The notes beneath the pieces are model-generated. The model ran no database searches. It was not told the origin of the DNA and was given only the letters and a program-made list of their open reading frames with translations. Shown here in pieces: positions 1 to 7,773 of a DNA stretch of 64,000 nucleotides; positions within the stretch are counted from its first letter, which is position 1, and every line of letters begins with the position of its first letter. The translations under genes were made by a program, and so were the position numbers. The stretch comes from Microbacterium proteolyticum. GTDB lineage: Bacteria; Actinomycetota; Actinomycetes; Actinomycetales; Microbacteriaceae. The stretch spans positions 868,001-932,000 of the forward strand of contig NZ_CP121274.1 of NCBI RefSeq assembly GCF_029639405.1, written 5' to 3'.

Positions 1-317
1 CGTCCGAGCGACGACTTGCCCTCGAGGCGCGCGGCGACGTCGTCCGGCAGGCTGACGCGCTCGAACGTCGATCCCAGCGCGAACTCGCCCGGGTGCAGGA
101 TGAACGGCTCGTCCGGCTCGACCTCGATGAGGCGGGTGAGCTCAGGCTGATCCTCGGCGGGGTCGATGAACGGGTACTTGTGATTGTCGAACAGCCGGAA
201 GTACCGGTCGAGTCGCACGTCGACGCTCGACGGCTGAACCATGGCCGGATCGAAGGGGTCGAGCCCCAGGCGTCCGTCGGCGAGTTCGGCTCGGATGTCG
301 CGGTCGGAGAGCAGCAC
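1..317 (-). CDS. dcd: dCTP deaminase, C-terminus beyond left edge
   Basis: Deaminates dCTP to dUTP (a bifunctional form goes on to dUMP), supplying thymidylate synthesis in the cytosol. The 105 visible residues are the N-terminal half of the family: LLSDRDI at the start, then [17 protein letters not shown] and finally EGKSSLGR, in the usual order. The family is about 190-200 residues long, so roughly 90 lie off the window. The start is GTG at 317, which places LLSDRDI at residues 2-8 as in relatives. It is transcribed away from the tRNA-Gly gene, and the 200-bp gap between them holds two CACGTG-centred palindromes. Identity is firm; mono- versus bifunctional cannot be decided from this half. 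Confidence 0.93.
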   Translation of the reverse strand, partial: MLLSDRDIRAELADGRLGLDPFDPAMVQPSSVDVRLDRYFRLFDNHKYPFIDPAEDQPELTRLIEVEPDEPFILHPGEFALGSTFERVSLPDDVAARLEGKSSLG

Positions 318-363
318 GCGCCCAGCCTAGGGCGTGGGGTCGGCGCGGGTGGCGCGGGGTTCG

Positions 364-381
364 CCAGATCACGTGATCTGG
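364..381. repeat. Perfect 18-bp palindrome CCAGATCACGTGATCTGG
   Basis: CCAGATCACGTGATCTGG reads identically on both strands and sits between dcd and tRNA-Gly. A near copy lies 60 bp downstream at 424-441. The paired arrangement suggests operators for a dimeric regulator or a short repeat; no regulator for it can be named from the sequence. Confidence 0.6.
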
Positions 382-423
382 GCGAACCCACCCGCAATGC
401 CGCGCCTCGACGTGTGCGCTCGA

Positions 424-441
424 CCAGATCACGTGACTTGG
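424..441. repeat. Second copy of the CACGTG palindrome (imperfect)
   Basis: CCAGATCACGTGACTTGG keeps the outer CCA/TGG and the TCACGTGA core of the copy at 364-381, differing at two positions. The centres are 60 bp apart, close to six helical turns. It lies about 75 bp before the tRNA-Gly gene, near where its promoter would be expected. Confidence 0.5.
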
Positions 442-517
442 GCATCCTCGACGCCGAACCCCGACCCGGATGCCACGGAAGACGCTGTTATGCTGGCGGA
501 AGTGCCTCACGGCGCTC

Positions 518-591
518 GGGGCTGTAGTTCAATGGCAGAACTTCTGCTTCCCAAGCAGACAGCGCGGGTTCGATTCCCGTCAGCCCCTCCA
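518..591 (+). tRNA. tRNA-Gly (anticodon CCC), CCA encoded
   Basis: A 74-nt cloverleaf folds by eye. The acceptor stem GGGGCTG (518-524) pairs with CAGCCCC (581-587). The D arm is GTTC...GAAC, the anticodon stem TCTGC/GCAGA closes the loop TTCCCAA giving anticodon CCC, and the T arm contains the standard TTCGATT loop. The discriminator T (588) is followed by an encoded CCA (589-591). The next gene's start codon begins only one base after the CCA. Confidence 0.97.
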
Positions 592-592
592 C

Positions 593-1276
593 ATGCATCG
601 CGTGCTCGGCATCCTCCTCGGCGCAGTGCTCGCGCTCGGCCTCACGGCGTGCGCGCCACCATCCGCGGAGCCGGAGCCCACGACGGAGCCCGGCGCGACC
701 ACCGTCGCGTTCTACGGCGACTCGTACACCCGCGGCACGGGCGCGAGTTCGTCCGACAAGCGCTGGTCGACGATCATCTGCGCGGAGCGCGGCTGGACCG
801 AGATCAACCGCAGCGAGAACGGCCTGGGGTTCGTCAACCGGCGCGCGAGCATGGGGCCGGGGCTCGATGACATCCCCGCCCAGATCATCCGCGACGACCC
901 CGACATCGTGTTCGTCACCATGGGACTCAACGACAACTTCAGCTACGACGGCGCCGCCGCCGAAATCCGGGCGACGATCGACAGCGACCTCGACCGGCTG
1001 CGCCAGGGCCTTCCCGGCGCGCGCATCATCGTGGTCGAACCGTTCTGGTACACCGCCGACCGGCCGGCATCCGTCGACGTCATCATCGGGTGGGTGCGCG
1101 ACGCGGCCGGGCGGATCGGCGCCGACCACATCCCCGGGGCGAGCCACTGGCTCGACGGGCACTACGCCGACGACGACGACAGCTGGATGGCCGGCGACGG
1201 ACTCCACCCCGACGACGTCGGCTACGCCCGGATCGCCGAGCGAATGGATGCCGAGCTCCAGGCGCTCGGCCTCTGA
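593..1276 (+). CDS. SGNH/GDSL-hydrolase family lipoprotein
   Basis: Secreted, lipid-anchored esterase or lipase-like hydrolase of the SGNH fold. The first 20 residues are a signal peptide ending in the lipobox LTAC. Catalytic blocks are visible: GDSYT (block I Ser), GLNDN (block III Asn) and GDGLHPDDVGY (block V Asp/His). At 227 residues it is a normal single-domain size. ATG 593 is chosen because it places the signal peptide at the N-terminus; upstream in-frame starts would run through the tRNA. No Shine-Dalgarno is possible upstream, since the start follows the tRNA CCA by one base, so translation probably depends on tRNA processing or a leaderless 5' end. Its last 20 codons recur at 8822-8882. 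Substrate unknown. Confidence 0.8.
   Translation: MHRVLGILLGAVLALGLTACAPPSAEPEPTTEPGATTVAFYGDSYTRGTGASSSDKRWSTIICAERGWTEINRSENGLGFVNRRASMGPGLDDIPAQIIRDDPDIVFVTMGLNDNFSYDGAAAEIRATIDSDLDRLRQGLPGARIIVVEPFWYTADRPASVDVIIGWVRDAAGRIGADHIPGASHWLDGHYADDDDSWMAGDGLHPDDVGYARIAERMDAELQALGL
1216..1276 (+). repeat. 61-bp direct repeat, left copy (end of SGNH gene)
   Basis: The last 61 bases of the SGNH lipoprotein gene, including its stop codon, recur at 8822-8882 in the same orientation with four mismatches. The two copies bracket the amidohydrolase, ABC importer and Lrp-regulator block. Confidence 0.85.
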
Positions 1277-1300
1277 AACGGCCGCGGCGCGAGCGGGCCG

Positions 1301-2563
1301 TCAGGCCCCGACCGGCACGCGCTCGGAAACGAGGAGATCCTTGACGATCCGGCCCGCCTTGGCCACGACGACCACGTTCTCGGGAGAACCCAGTGCGGAT
1401 ATGTCCGTCAGCGGGTCGACGTCGGCGACAACGAAGTCGGCGATCTTGCCGGCTTCGAGCGTGCCCAGTCGGTCGTCGACGCGAAGGAGCTCGGCCGCGT
1501 GCGCCGTGCCCGCGCGCAACGCGTCCATCGGCGACATCCCGAGCTCGACGAGGTGCGAGAGCTCGGCGAGGTTGCGCCCGTGCGCGCAGATCCCCGAGTC
1601 GGTGCCCATGGCGAAGCGCGCCCCCCGCTCGATGGCGCGGGCGATGTTCACGCGCGTGATCTCGACCCAGCGCACCTTCTTCTCGTAGTGGAACGGCCGC
1701 ATGCGTTCCTTCACGAGCGGTGTGAAGACCGTCGAGAGCGTCGGCACGAGGAACGTGCCGTTCTCACCGGCCAGATCGATCCCCTCGTCGTCGATGCCGT
1801 AGGCGTGCTCGACGCTGTCGACGCCGCCGCGCAGCGCCGCGAGGATGCCGGAGGTTCCCTGCGCGTGCGCGGCGATGGGCCGACCGCCGTGACGGTCGAC
1901 CTCGTCGCGGATGGCGCGGATCTCGTCGGCGGTGATCCCCTCGTCGGTCGGCTGGTCGTGAGGACTGGACATCCCGCCCGTCGTGCAGACCTTGATGACG
2001 TCCGCACCGTCGCGCAGCAGGCGGCGGGTGGCCGTGCGCACCTCGTCGACGGTGTCGGCGATCTCGTCGGACGCGGAGACGTGGTACTTCACGTGACCGC
2101 CGGGAAGGTGGAAGTCGGAGTGCCCTCCCGTGTGACTCATGATGCGGACGGCCGTGTGCAGGCGCGGCCCCGCCACGAGCCCCTGCTCGACGGCGGCCTT
2201 GTGCCCCAGGGTCAACCCGGCGAGGTCGCGCGCCGTGGTCACCCCCGCGTGGAGGGTCTGCTCGAGCCGCCGCCCGGTCTCGAACACCACCTGCACCGGG
2301 TCGGTGGTGAGGTCGTGGAAGGGACCGTTGCCGGAGTCGAAGCCGAGGTGCACGTGCGCATCGATGAAGCCGGGCAGGAGCGTGCGTCCGCCGAGGTCGC
2401 GCGTGACCGTCGCCGCAACGACGGGCGCGTGGGCGGCGGGGCCCGCGAAGAGGATGCGTCCGTCCTCGTCGACGTGCAACTCGGCATCGGGCACCGGGCC
2501 CGCACCGGTGCCGTCGATCAGCCGGGCACCGGTCAGGCGGAGGGAGACGGAGGAGATCGTCAT
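1301..2563 (-). CDS. Metal-dependent amidohydrolase (imidazolonepropionase/prolidase-like, COG1228 type)
   Basis: Cytosolic hydrolase that probably cuts an amide bond in the substrate brought in by the adjacent ABC importer. Over 420 residues it shows the amidohydrolase-superfamily series: GFIDAHVHLGF (metal HxH, about residue 66), VIKVCTTGG (bridging Lys), IAAHAQGT and VEHAYG (metal His pair), AMGTDSG (catalytic Asp), and the C-terminal LGTLEAGKIADFVV that closes the small beta domain. Related members hydrolyse Xaa-Pro/Arg/Lys dipeptides or N-acyl amino acids. ATG 2563 overlaps the stop of the upstream ATPase gene as ATGA, so it is the last gene of the importer operon. Exact substrate unknown. 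Confidence 0.82.
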   Translation of the reverse strand: MTISSVSLRLTGARLIDGTGAGPVPDAELHVDEDGRILFAGPAAHAPVVAATVTRDLGGRTLLPGFIDAHVHLGFDSGNGPFHDLTTDPVQVVFETGRRLEQTLHAGVTTARDLAGLTLGHKAAVEQGLVAGPRLHTAVRIMSHTGGHSDFHLPGGHVKYHVSASDEIADTVDEVRTATRRLLRDGADVIKVCTTGGMSSPHDQPTDEGITADEIRAIRDEVDRHGGRPIAAHAQGTSGILAALRGGVDSVEHAYGIDDEGIDLAGENGTFLVPTLSTVFTPLVKERMRPFHYEKKVRWVEITRVNIARAIERGARFAMGTDSGICAHGRNLAELSHLVELGMSPMDALRAGTAHAAELLRVDDRLGTLEAGKIADFVVADVDPLTDISALGSPENVVVVAKAGRIVKDLLVSERVPVGA

Positions 2564-3360
2564 CAGTGGATCCTTTCGAGGGCGGTCTCGAGCGTGAAGT
2601 CGGGGGAGCCGGGCACGGATGCCAGCAACTCGCGGGTATAGGGATGCCGCGGTGCCGCGAAGACCTCACGGACGGACCCGCTCTCGACGACGTCGCCGGC
2701 GCGCATGACCGCGACCTCGTCGCACACGACGTTGACCACCGCGAGGTTGTGGGAGATGAACAGCATCGTCAGCCCCAGGTCGCGTCGGAGTTCCGCGAGC
2801 AGGCGCAGCACCTCGGCCTGCACCGAGACGTCCAGTGCCGACGTGACCTCGTCCGCGACGAGGACGCGCGGCTCCACGGCGAGGCCGCGCGCGATGGCGA
2901 TGCGCTGTCGCTGACCCCCGGAGAATTCGTGGGGGTGACGCCCGACGGCGTCGCGCGGGATGCGCACGCGATCCAGCAGTTCGTCGATCCGCGCACGCGA
3001 GCCTCGCACCGACGGGCGGACGGGGTCGATCGCCTCGGCGAGGGCCTGGCCGATGGTCCGGCGGGGATTCAGCGACGAGTACGGGTCCTGCGGAATCAGC
3101 TGCACGCTCCGGTGCAGCCTTCGGCGGCTCGCGCGATCGGCCGCGCCGACATCGATGCCCGCCACCTCCACGACACCCGACGTGGGGGCGACGGAGCCGA
3201 CGAGCACTTTGGCGAGCGTCGATTTGCCCGAGCCGGACTCGCCGACGAGACCGACGGCGGAGCCGGGTGCAACGTCGAGATCGACGCCGTGCAGCACTTC
3301 GGTCCGGCCGAACGAGACGCGCAGGTCCCGCGCGCGGACGATGGAGCCGACATCCGTCAT
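2563..3360 (-). CDS. Oligopeptide-type ABC transporter ATP-binding protein (DppF/OppF-like)
   Basis: One of two nucleotide-binding domains of a peptide/opine/nickel-type importer, acting at the inner face of the membrane. In 265 residues it carries Walker A GESGSGKST, the Q-loop region QLIPQDPYSSLNPR, the signature SGGQRQRIAIARGLA, Walker B VLVADEVTSALD and the switch His in LFISHNLAVV. The C-terminal HPYTRELLASVPG is the tail typical of the Dpp/Opp subfamily. Its start overlaps the stop of the permease-ATPase fusion by 4 bases, and its own stop overlaps the amidohydrolase start, so the operon is translationally coupled. Confidence 0.9.
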   Translation of the reverse strand: MTDVGSIVRARDLRVSFGRTEVLHGVDLDVAPGSAVGLVGESGSGKSTLAKVLVGSVAPTSGVVEVAGIDVGAADRASRRRLHRSVQLIPQDPYSSLNPRRTIGQALAEAIDPVRPSVRGSRARIDELLDRVRIPRDAVGRHPHEFSGGQRQRIAIARGLAVEPRVLVADEVTSALDVSVQAEVLRLLAELRRDLGLTMLFISHNLAVVNVVCDEVAVMRAGDVVESGSVREVFAAPRHPYTRELLASVPGSPDFTLETALERIH

Positions 3361-5054
3361 GCGGACACCTCCGGGCGGGCGACGTCGAACGCGGGGTCGG
3401 CCTCGAGCAGGCTTCGCGTGTAGGGGTGGCGGGCGTGCTCCAGGTCGAGATGTCCGGCCGACAGCTCCTCGACGATCTCGCCGTCCTTCATCACGAGCAC
3501 GCGGTGGCAGAGGGCGCGCACCACGGCGATGTCATGAGAGATGAACAGCAGTGCGCACCCGTTCTCGATGCTCACCCGGCGGAGCTCCCGCAGGATCTCG
3601 CGCTGAACGGTCACATCGAGGGCCGTCGTCGGCTCGTCGGCGATGATCAGTTCGGGCGTGACGGTGAGGGCGGACGAGAGCATCGCCCGCTGCCGCATCC
3701 CCCCGGACCACTCATGAGGACGTTGGCGCATGCGCCGCGGCGCGTCGGAGACCCGCACCGCCTCGAGAGCTTCCCTCACGGCGGAGTCGGCCTGCGAGCG
3801 GCTTCGGCCGAAGTGGGCGCGAAGAACCTGACCCAGTTGAGCGCCCATCCGCAGAGCCGGGTTGAAGGTCGTTCCCGGATCCTGGTACACCAGCGCGATC
3901 GCCCGCGCCATGACCGCGGGCGGCTGCCGCCGGAGCAGGTCCTTCTCCCCCAGCGTGAGCCGCCGGGCACTCGCTTCCAGACTGTCGGGGAGGAGGCGGG
4001 CCACGGTCAGGGCGGTGAGCGACTTGCCCGACCCCGACTCCCCGACGATGCCGAGCATCTCGCCTCGCCCGATGCTGAACGAGACGCCCTTGACCAGCGC
4101 GACGCCGTCCGCGCGCGAGACCACGACGTTCTCGGCGTGCAGCAGCGCGTCGCCGGGCGCGTGCAGCTCGGTCGGCCGCACGGGAGGGACACGACGCGGC
4201 ACGGATCGGCGCGGATCCGCGCGAGCGGCGAGGCCGTCGCCGATGAGCATGGCCGCGACACCGGCGAGCACGATGAGCGCCGCGGGACCGACCACCTGGT
4301 ACGCGCGACCCGCCAGGAGCGAGGGAAGCGCCTCGTTCAGGAGCTTGCCGTAGTCGTAGGCGGGCGATTGGACGCCGAGCCCGACGAAGGACAACGCGGA
4401 GATGGCCGTCAACGACGCGGCGAAGGTGGAGGCCGTCAGCACCAGGATCGGCTCCGCGATGTTCGGCAGGACGTGTCGGCGCAGGACGGCGAGCGGCGGT
4501 GCACCGAGCAGCCGGGCGGTCTCGACGTAGTCGCGATGCAGGACGGATCCGGCGAGGTTGGCGGCGAGCCTGGCGAAGTACGGGATGCCGGAGACCCCGA
4601 TCGCGACGACGGCCGAGGGGGCGCTCGCACCGAGGATCGCGGCGACGACGAGAGCGAGCAGGAGGCCCGGGAAGGCGACGAGGCTGTCGATCGCGCGCAG
4701 GGCGAGCTCCCGCGGCCGCCCGGGCAGGAGCTGCACGACTCCGCCGAACACCACGCCCCCGACGACGGCGATGAGGGTCGCCCCCGCGGTCATCAGCAGC
4801 GTGAGACGGGTCGCCACCAGGCTTCGGGCGAACATGTCGTGCCCCACGGCATCCGTCCCCAGCCAGTGCTCGGAGCTCGGTGGCTGCGACCGCGCACCCA
4901 GGGCGTCGGCTTGGCTCTGGAGCACGAGGGGAGCGACCACGGCGATGATCAGCAGAACCGCGGCGAGAACGAGCCCGGCGAGGAGTCCGGCGCTGCCGGC
5001 ACGTCGCCCGGGGGCGCTGCGCGGCGTGGATGCGACAGAGTCAGGAATCTGCAT
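3357..5054 (-). CDS. Fused DppC-like permease and DppD-like ATPase
   Basis: Single 565-residue chain combining two importer subunits usually made separately. Residues 1 to about 280 are a DppC-type permease: an N-terminal membrane segment near 25-47, the EHWLGTDAVGHDMFARS loop, then further hydrophobic helices and the coupling motif DYVETARLLGAPPLAVLRRHVLPN. After a proline/arginine-rich linker, residues about 300-565 are an ATPase with Walker A GESGSGKS, signature WSGGMRQRAMLSSAL, Walker B LIIADEPTTALD and the HPYTRSLLEADP tail. Such fusions occur in actinobacterial importers. It pairs with the permease at 5041-6069 and the ATPase at 2563-3360. Confidence 0.9.
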   Translation of the reverse strand: MQIPDSVASTPRSAPGRRAGSAGLLAGLVLAAVLLIIAVVAPLVLQSQADALGARSQPPSSEHWLGTDAVGHDMFARSLVATRLTLLMTAGATLIAVVGGVVFGGVVQLLPGRPRELALRAIDSLVAFPGLLLALVVAAILGASAPSAVVAIGVSGIPYFARLAANLAGSVLHRDYVETARLLGAPPLAVLRRHVLPNIAEPILVLTASTFAASLTAISALSFVGLGVQSPAYDYGKLLNEALPSLLAGRAYQVVGPAALIVLAGVAAMLIGDGLAARADPRRSVPRRVPPVRPTELHAPGDALLHAENVVVSRADGVALVKGVSFSIGRGEMLGIVGESGSGKSLTALTVARLLPDSLEASARRLTLGEKDLLRRQPPAVMARAIALVYQDPGTTFNPALRMGAQLGQVLRAHFGRSRSQADSAVREALEAVRVSDAPRRMRQRPHEWSGGMRQRAMLSSALTVTPELIIADEPTTALDVTVQREILRELRRVSIENGCALLFISHDIAVVRALCHRVLVMKDGEIVEELSAGHLDLEHARHPYTRSLLEADPAFDVARPEVSA

Positions 5055-6069
5055 GACGTCCTCCGAGGGTGCGCGGGTCGACGATGCCGAGCAGGACGTC
5101 GACGAGCAGGTTGACCAGAGCGGCGACGAGGCCGATGACGAGCACCATCCCCTGGATGACGGGGAAGTCGCGATTCAGGATGGCCTGGATGATGCCGGTG
5201 CCGAGGCCCGGAAGCGCGAAGACGCTCTCGATGACGAGGGCGCCCCCGAGCATGCCGCCCAGGATCAGGCCGCTCAGGGTCAGGGTCGAGGTGAGGAGGT
5301 TCGGGAGCGCGTTGCGGAGGTACAGCGCGGCGGTGCCCAGACGCCAGCCGCGCGCGGTGCGCATGTAGTCCTCGGCCAGCGCCACCGCCGTCTCCCGGCG
5401 CACGAGACGCGACACCATGCAGATCGGCCCGACCGAGAGGGCGAGCACGGGGAGGACGAGCGAGGCGACCGGGGCCGAAGCGAGGTAGGCCGGAGGGAGG
5501 AGCCACAGGACGCCCACCCCGGTGCCGAGGAGCACGACCAGGAGCGTCGCGAAGATGTAGCCGGGGAGCGAGTCGAGGAGACCCGTGACCGCGCCGAAGC
5601 CTGTGTCCAGCCAGGAACGTCGCCCGCCCCGCGTGAGCACACCGATCGTCAGACCGAGGGGGATCGAGACGAGCAGCACGAGGACGATGCTCGACAGCGC
5701 TATCGCCGCGGTGAAGGGGAGGCGCGCGGCGATCAGCTCCGCGACAGGGCGCCCATACATGAACGACTGTCCCAGATCGCCCTGGAGGAGTCCGCCGACG
5801 TATACGGCGAACTGCTCCCACACCGGCAGATCGAGTCGCAGCCGCGAGCGGAGCGCCTCGATCTGCGCGGTCGTCGCGTCGGGACCGGCCAGTGCCACGG
5901 CGGGGTCGCCGGGGATGAGCTGGACGATGAGGAAGGACACCACGACCAGCACGGCGATGGTCGCCGCCAGGCCCGCCCCGCGGCGTACGGCGAACCCGAT
6001 CCAGGGTGAGGTCGCCGTCCGACGTGGCGACGGCGCCGTGGCCGGCCGAGCGTGCGCGAGCTGTGCCAT
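5041..6069 (-). CDS. Oligopeptide-type ABC transporter permease (DppB-like)
   Basis: Integral-membrane half of the importer. The first helix runs AGLAATIAVLVVVSFLIVQLIPGDP, the hallmark N-terminus of DppB/OppB proteins, followed by the LRLDLPVWEQFAVYVGGLLQGDLGQSF loop, several hydrophobic helices and the ATPase-coupling loop ALAEDYMRTARGWRLGTAALYLRNALPN. I start at ATG 6069 (342 residues) because GGAGG lies five bases before it; an upstream GTG at 6090 in the same frame lacks that. It begins 17 bases after the binding-protein gene and overlaps the fusion gene by 14 bases. Substrate class is inferred from family only. Confidence 0.9.
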   Translation of the reverse strand: MAQLAHARPATAPSPRRTATSPWIGFAVRRGAGLAATIAVLVVVSFLIVQLIPGDPAVALAGPDATTAQIEALRSRLRLDLPVWEQFAVYVGGLLQGDLGQSFMYGRPVAELIAARLPFTAAIALSSIVLVLLVSIPLGLTIGVLTRGGRRSWLDTGFGAVTGLLDSLPGYIFATLLVVLLGTGVGVLWLLPPAYLASAPVASLVLPVLALSVGPICMVSRLVRRETAVALAEDYMRTARGWRLGTAALYLRNALPNLLTSTLTLSGLILGGMLGGALVIESVFALPGLGTGIIQAILNRDFPVIQGMVLVIGLVAALVNLLVDVLLGIVDPRTLGGRHADS

Positions 6070-6086
6070 CGTGTCCTCCCCCGCCG

Positions 6087-7646
6087 TCACTTGGTGATGC
6101 GCATCGTCGACACGTCGAGGTAGTCACCGAAGGCGCGGATGCTGAATCCGTCGGCCATGAAGACGATCCCGGGCGTGCTCACCAGCGGTACGGCGTCGAC
6201 GCGCTGCAGGATGCTCTCCTGCGCCTCGCCCAGCGCGGCGCACTTCTCGGTGTCGTCGGTGGCGCTCATCGCCCGCAGCAGAGCCGCGTAGCCCGCGTCG
6301 TTCGCCGCGCCCGTCTTCGAGCGGCCGCCCTCCTCCGTCACCGGACCCATCGCCCGCAGCAGCGACGAGGGCAGCGTGCCCATGATGTTCACGTCGCCCT
6401 GCAGCGTCATGTCCCAATCCGACCCGCCGGCACCGGTGGTGGAGGACCAGGTGGCGTTGTCCAGCGCGTTCACCTCGACCGTCGCCCCCTGCGCGCGCAG
6501 AACCTCGGCGATGTAGTCGTTGGCCGCGCCGAACCCGGTGGTCCCGATGAGGCGGATGGTGACGCCCGACAGGGTGCCCGTGGCATCCGCGTCGTACACG
6601 ATGGCGTCCGCCGGGTCGTCGACGACACAGGCCAGGGCGTTCGAGGCGAGCGTGTGCAGCACCTCGCCGCGTCCGTTCGTCACGACGTCGTTGACCGCGC
6701 TGGGGTCGATGGCACGGGCCACGGCGAGGCGCAGATCGCGGTTGTCGGCGAAGATCGTGCCGGGGCGCTCGTTGAAGACGAGGTAGCTCGTGGAGTTGGT
6801 GTACGTGACCGAACTGAATCCGGTCGCGCCCTCCATGCGGTCCACGGCGTCGCCGAAGACCGGTGCGAGGTCGAGCGCTCCCGCCATGAGCTGCGTGGCC
6901 ACGGTGGCGTCGTCCGCGATGGGCGTGAGCACGACCGTGCCGGCCGGGCGGCCCTCGAGAGGCGTCGCGAACTCCGGCCACTGGTCGTAGCCCTCGCGCA
7001 GCGCGAAGGTGTACGACACCGCGGGCTGCGCCGCGGCCAGGGTGTAGGGGCCCGTGGTCGCCCCGGCGACCGTCCCCGCCGCGAGTCCGTCGAGATCGGC
7101 CAGGCCGGGAGCGCACACGATGCCGGCCTGCGGCAGGCTGACCCCCACGGGGAGGTCCGACCAGGGCTCGGACAGCGACACCGTCACCGTACCGGCCGTG
7201 TCATCCGCGGCGACCGTCGCGGTCCCGGCGCCGATGGCCAGGCTGCGCGCCGACGAACCCGTCTCGGGGTCCAGGAATCGCGCGAGGGACGCGGCGACCG
7301 CGTCGGGGGTGAGGGGCGATCCGTCGGAGCAGGTCGCGTCATCGCGCAGTGTGAAGACGTAGTTGCTCGCGTCGACGGCCTCCCACGAGCTCGCGAGCCC
7401 GCCCACGAGCACGTTGCCGTCGTCGCGGCGCAGGAGGGTGTCGTAGAGCAGCCGCGCCGTCGTGTAGTCGTCGGTGGCGCGCGAGAGTGCCGGGTCGAAG
7501 GTGCTGGGATCGGTGAGCAACGTGGTGCGGATGGTATCCACGTCGCTGCCGCCGCCGTTCACCTCCCCACTCGCCGCGCAGCCGGCGGTCGCGAGCACAC
7601 CCACGACGGCCAGGGTCGATGCGAGAAGACGATGCGATCGCGCCAC
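6087..7646 (-). CDS. Extracellular solute-binding lipoprotein, family 5 (oligopeptide/opine type)
   Basis: Captures the substrate outside the cell for the adjoining importer. The 519 residues begin with a lipoprotein signal (RSHRLLASTLAVVGVLATAGC, cysteine at about 22). The mature protein shows the SBP-5 pattern: TTLLTDPSTFDPALSRATDDYTTARLLYDTLLRRDDGNVLVGGLASSWE, then YVFTLRDDATCSDGSPLTPDAVAASLARF, and a C-terminal tail that closes the lobes. The start is GTG 7646, preceded by GGAGGAATC; an upstream in-frame ATG would displace the signal peptide. It is the first gene of the importer operon and is divergent from the Lrp regulator across a 127-bp promoter region. Confidence 0.9.
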   Translation of the reverse strand: MARSHRLLASTLAVVGVLATAGCAASGEVNGGGSDVDTIRTTLLTDPSTFDPALSRATDDYTTARLLYDTLLRRDDGNVLVGGLASSWEAVDASNYVFTLRDDATCSDGSPLTPDAVAASLARFLDPETGSSARSLAIGAGTATVAADDTAGTVTVSLSEPWSDLPVGVSLPQAGIVCAPGLADLDGLAAGTVAGATTGPYTLAAAQPAVSYTFALREGYDQWPEFATPLEGRPAGTVVLTPIADDATVATQLMAGALDLAPVFGDAVDRMEGATGFSSVTYTNSTSYLVFNERPGTIFADNRDLRLAVARAIDPSAVNDVVTNGRGEVLHTLASNALACVVDDPADAIVYDADATGTLSGVTIRLIGTTGFGAANDYIAEVLRAQGATVEVNALDNATWSSTTGAGGSDWDMTLQGDVNIMGTLPSSLLRAMGPVTEEGGRSKTGAANDAGYAALLRAMSATDDTEKCAALGEAQESILQRVDAVPLVSTPGIVFMADGFSIRAFGDYLDVSTMRITK

Positions 7647-7773
7647 GATTCCTCCAGATTGGATACAAGAATTAGTTTTCGGGATACTTTCGTCCATGAT
7701 GCGGCATCCGCGCGAATCGGTGACCCCATCGACCAAGACCGCACGAATTGTTCGATCGGAAGGAACCGAGCGC
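7647..7773. promoter_or_regulatory. Divergent promoter region, importer operon / Lrp-type regulator
   Basis: 127 bp separate the start codons of the binding-protein gene (minus strand) and the regulator (plus strand). It is more AT-rich than its surroundings, with GGATACAAGAATTAG and TTTTCGGGATAC near the importer side forming a loose GGATAC pair. This is the likely site of Lrp-type control and autoregulation; exact boxes are not assigned. Confidence 0.5.
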
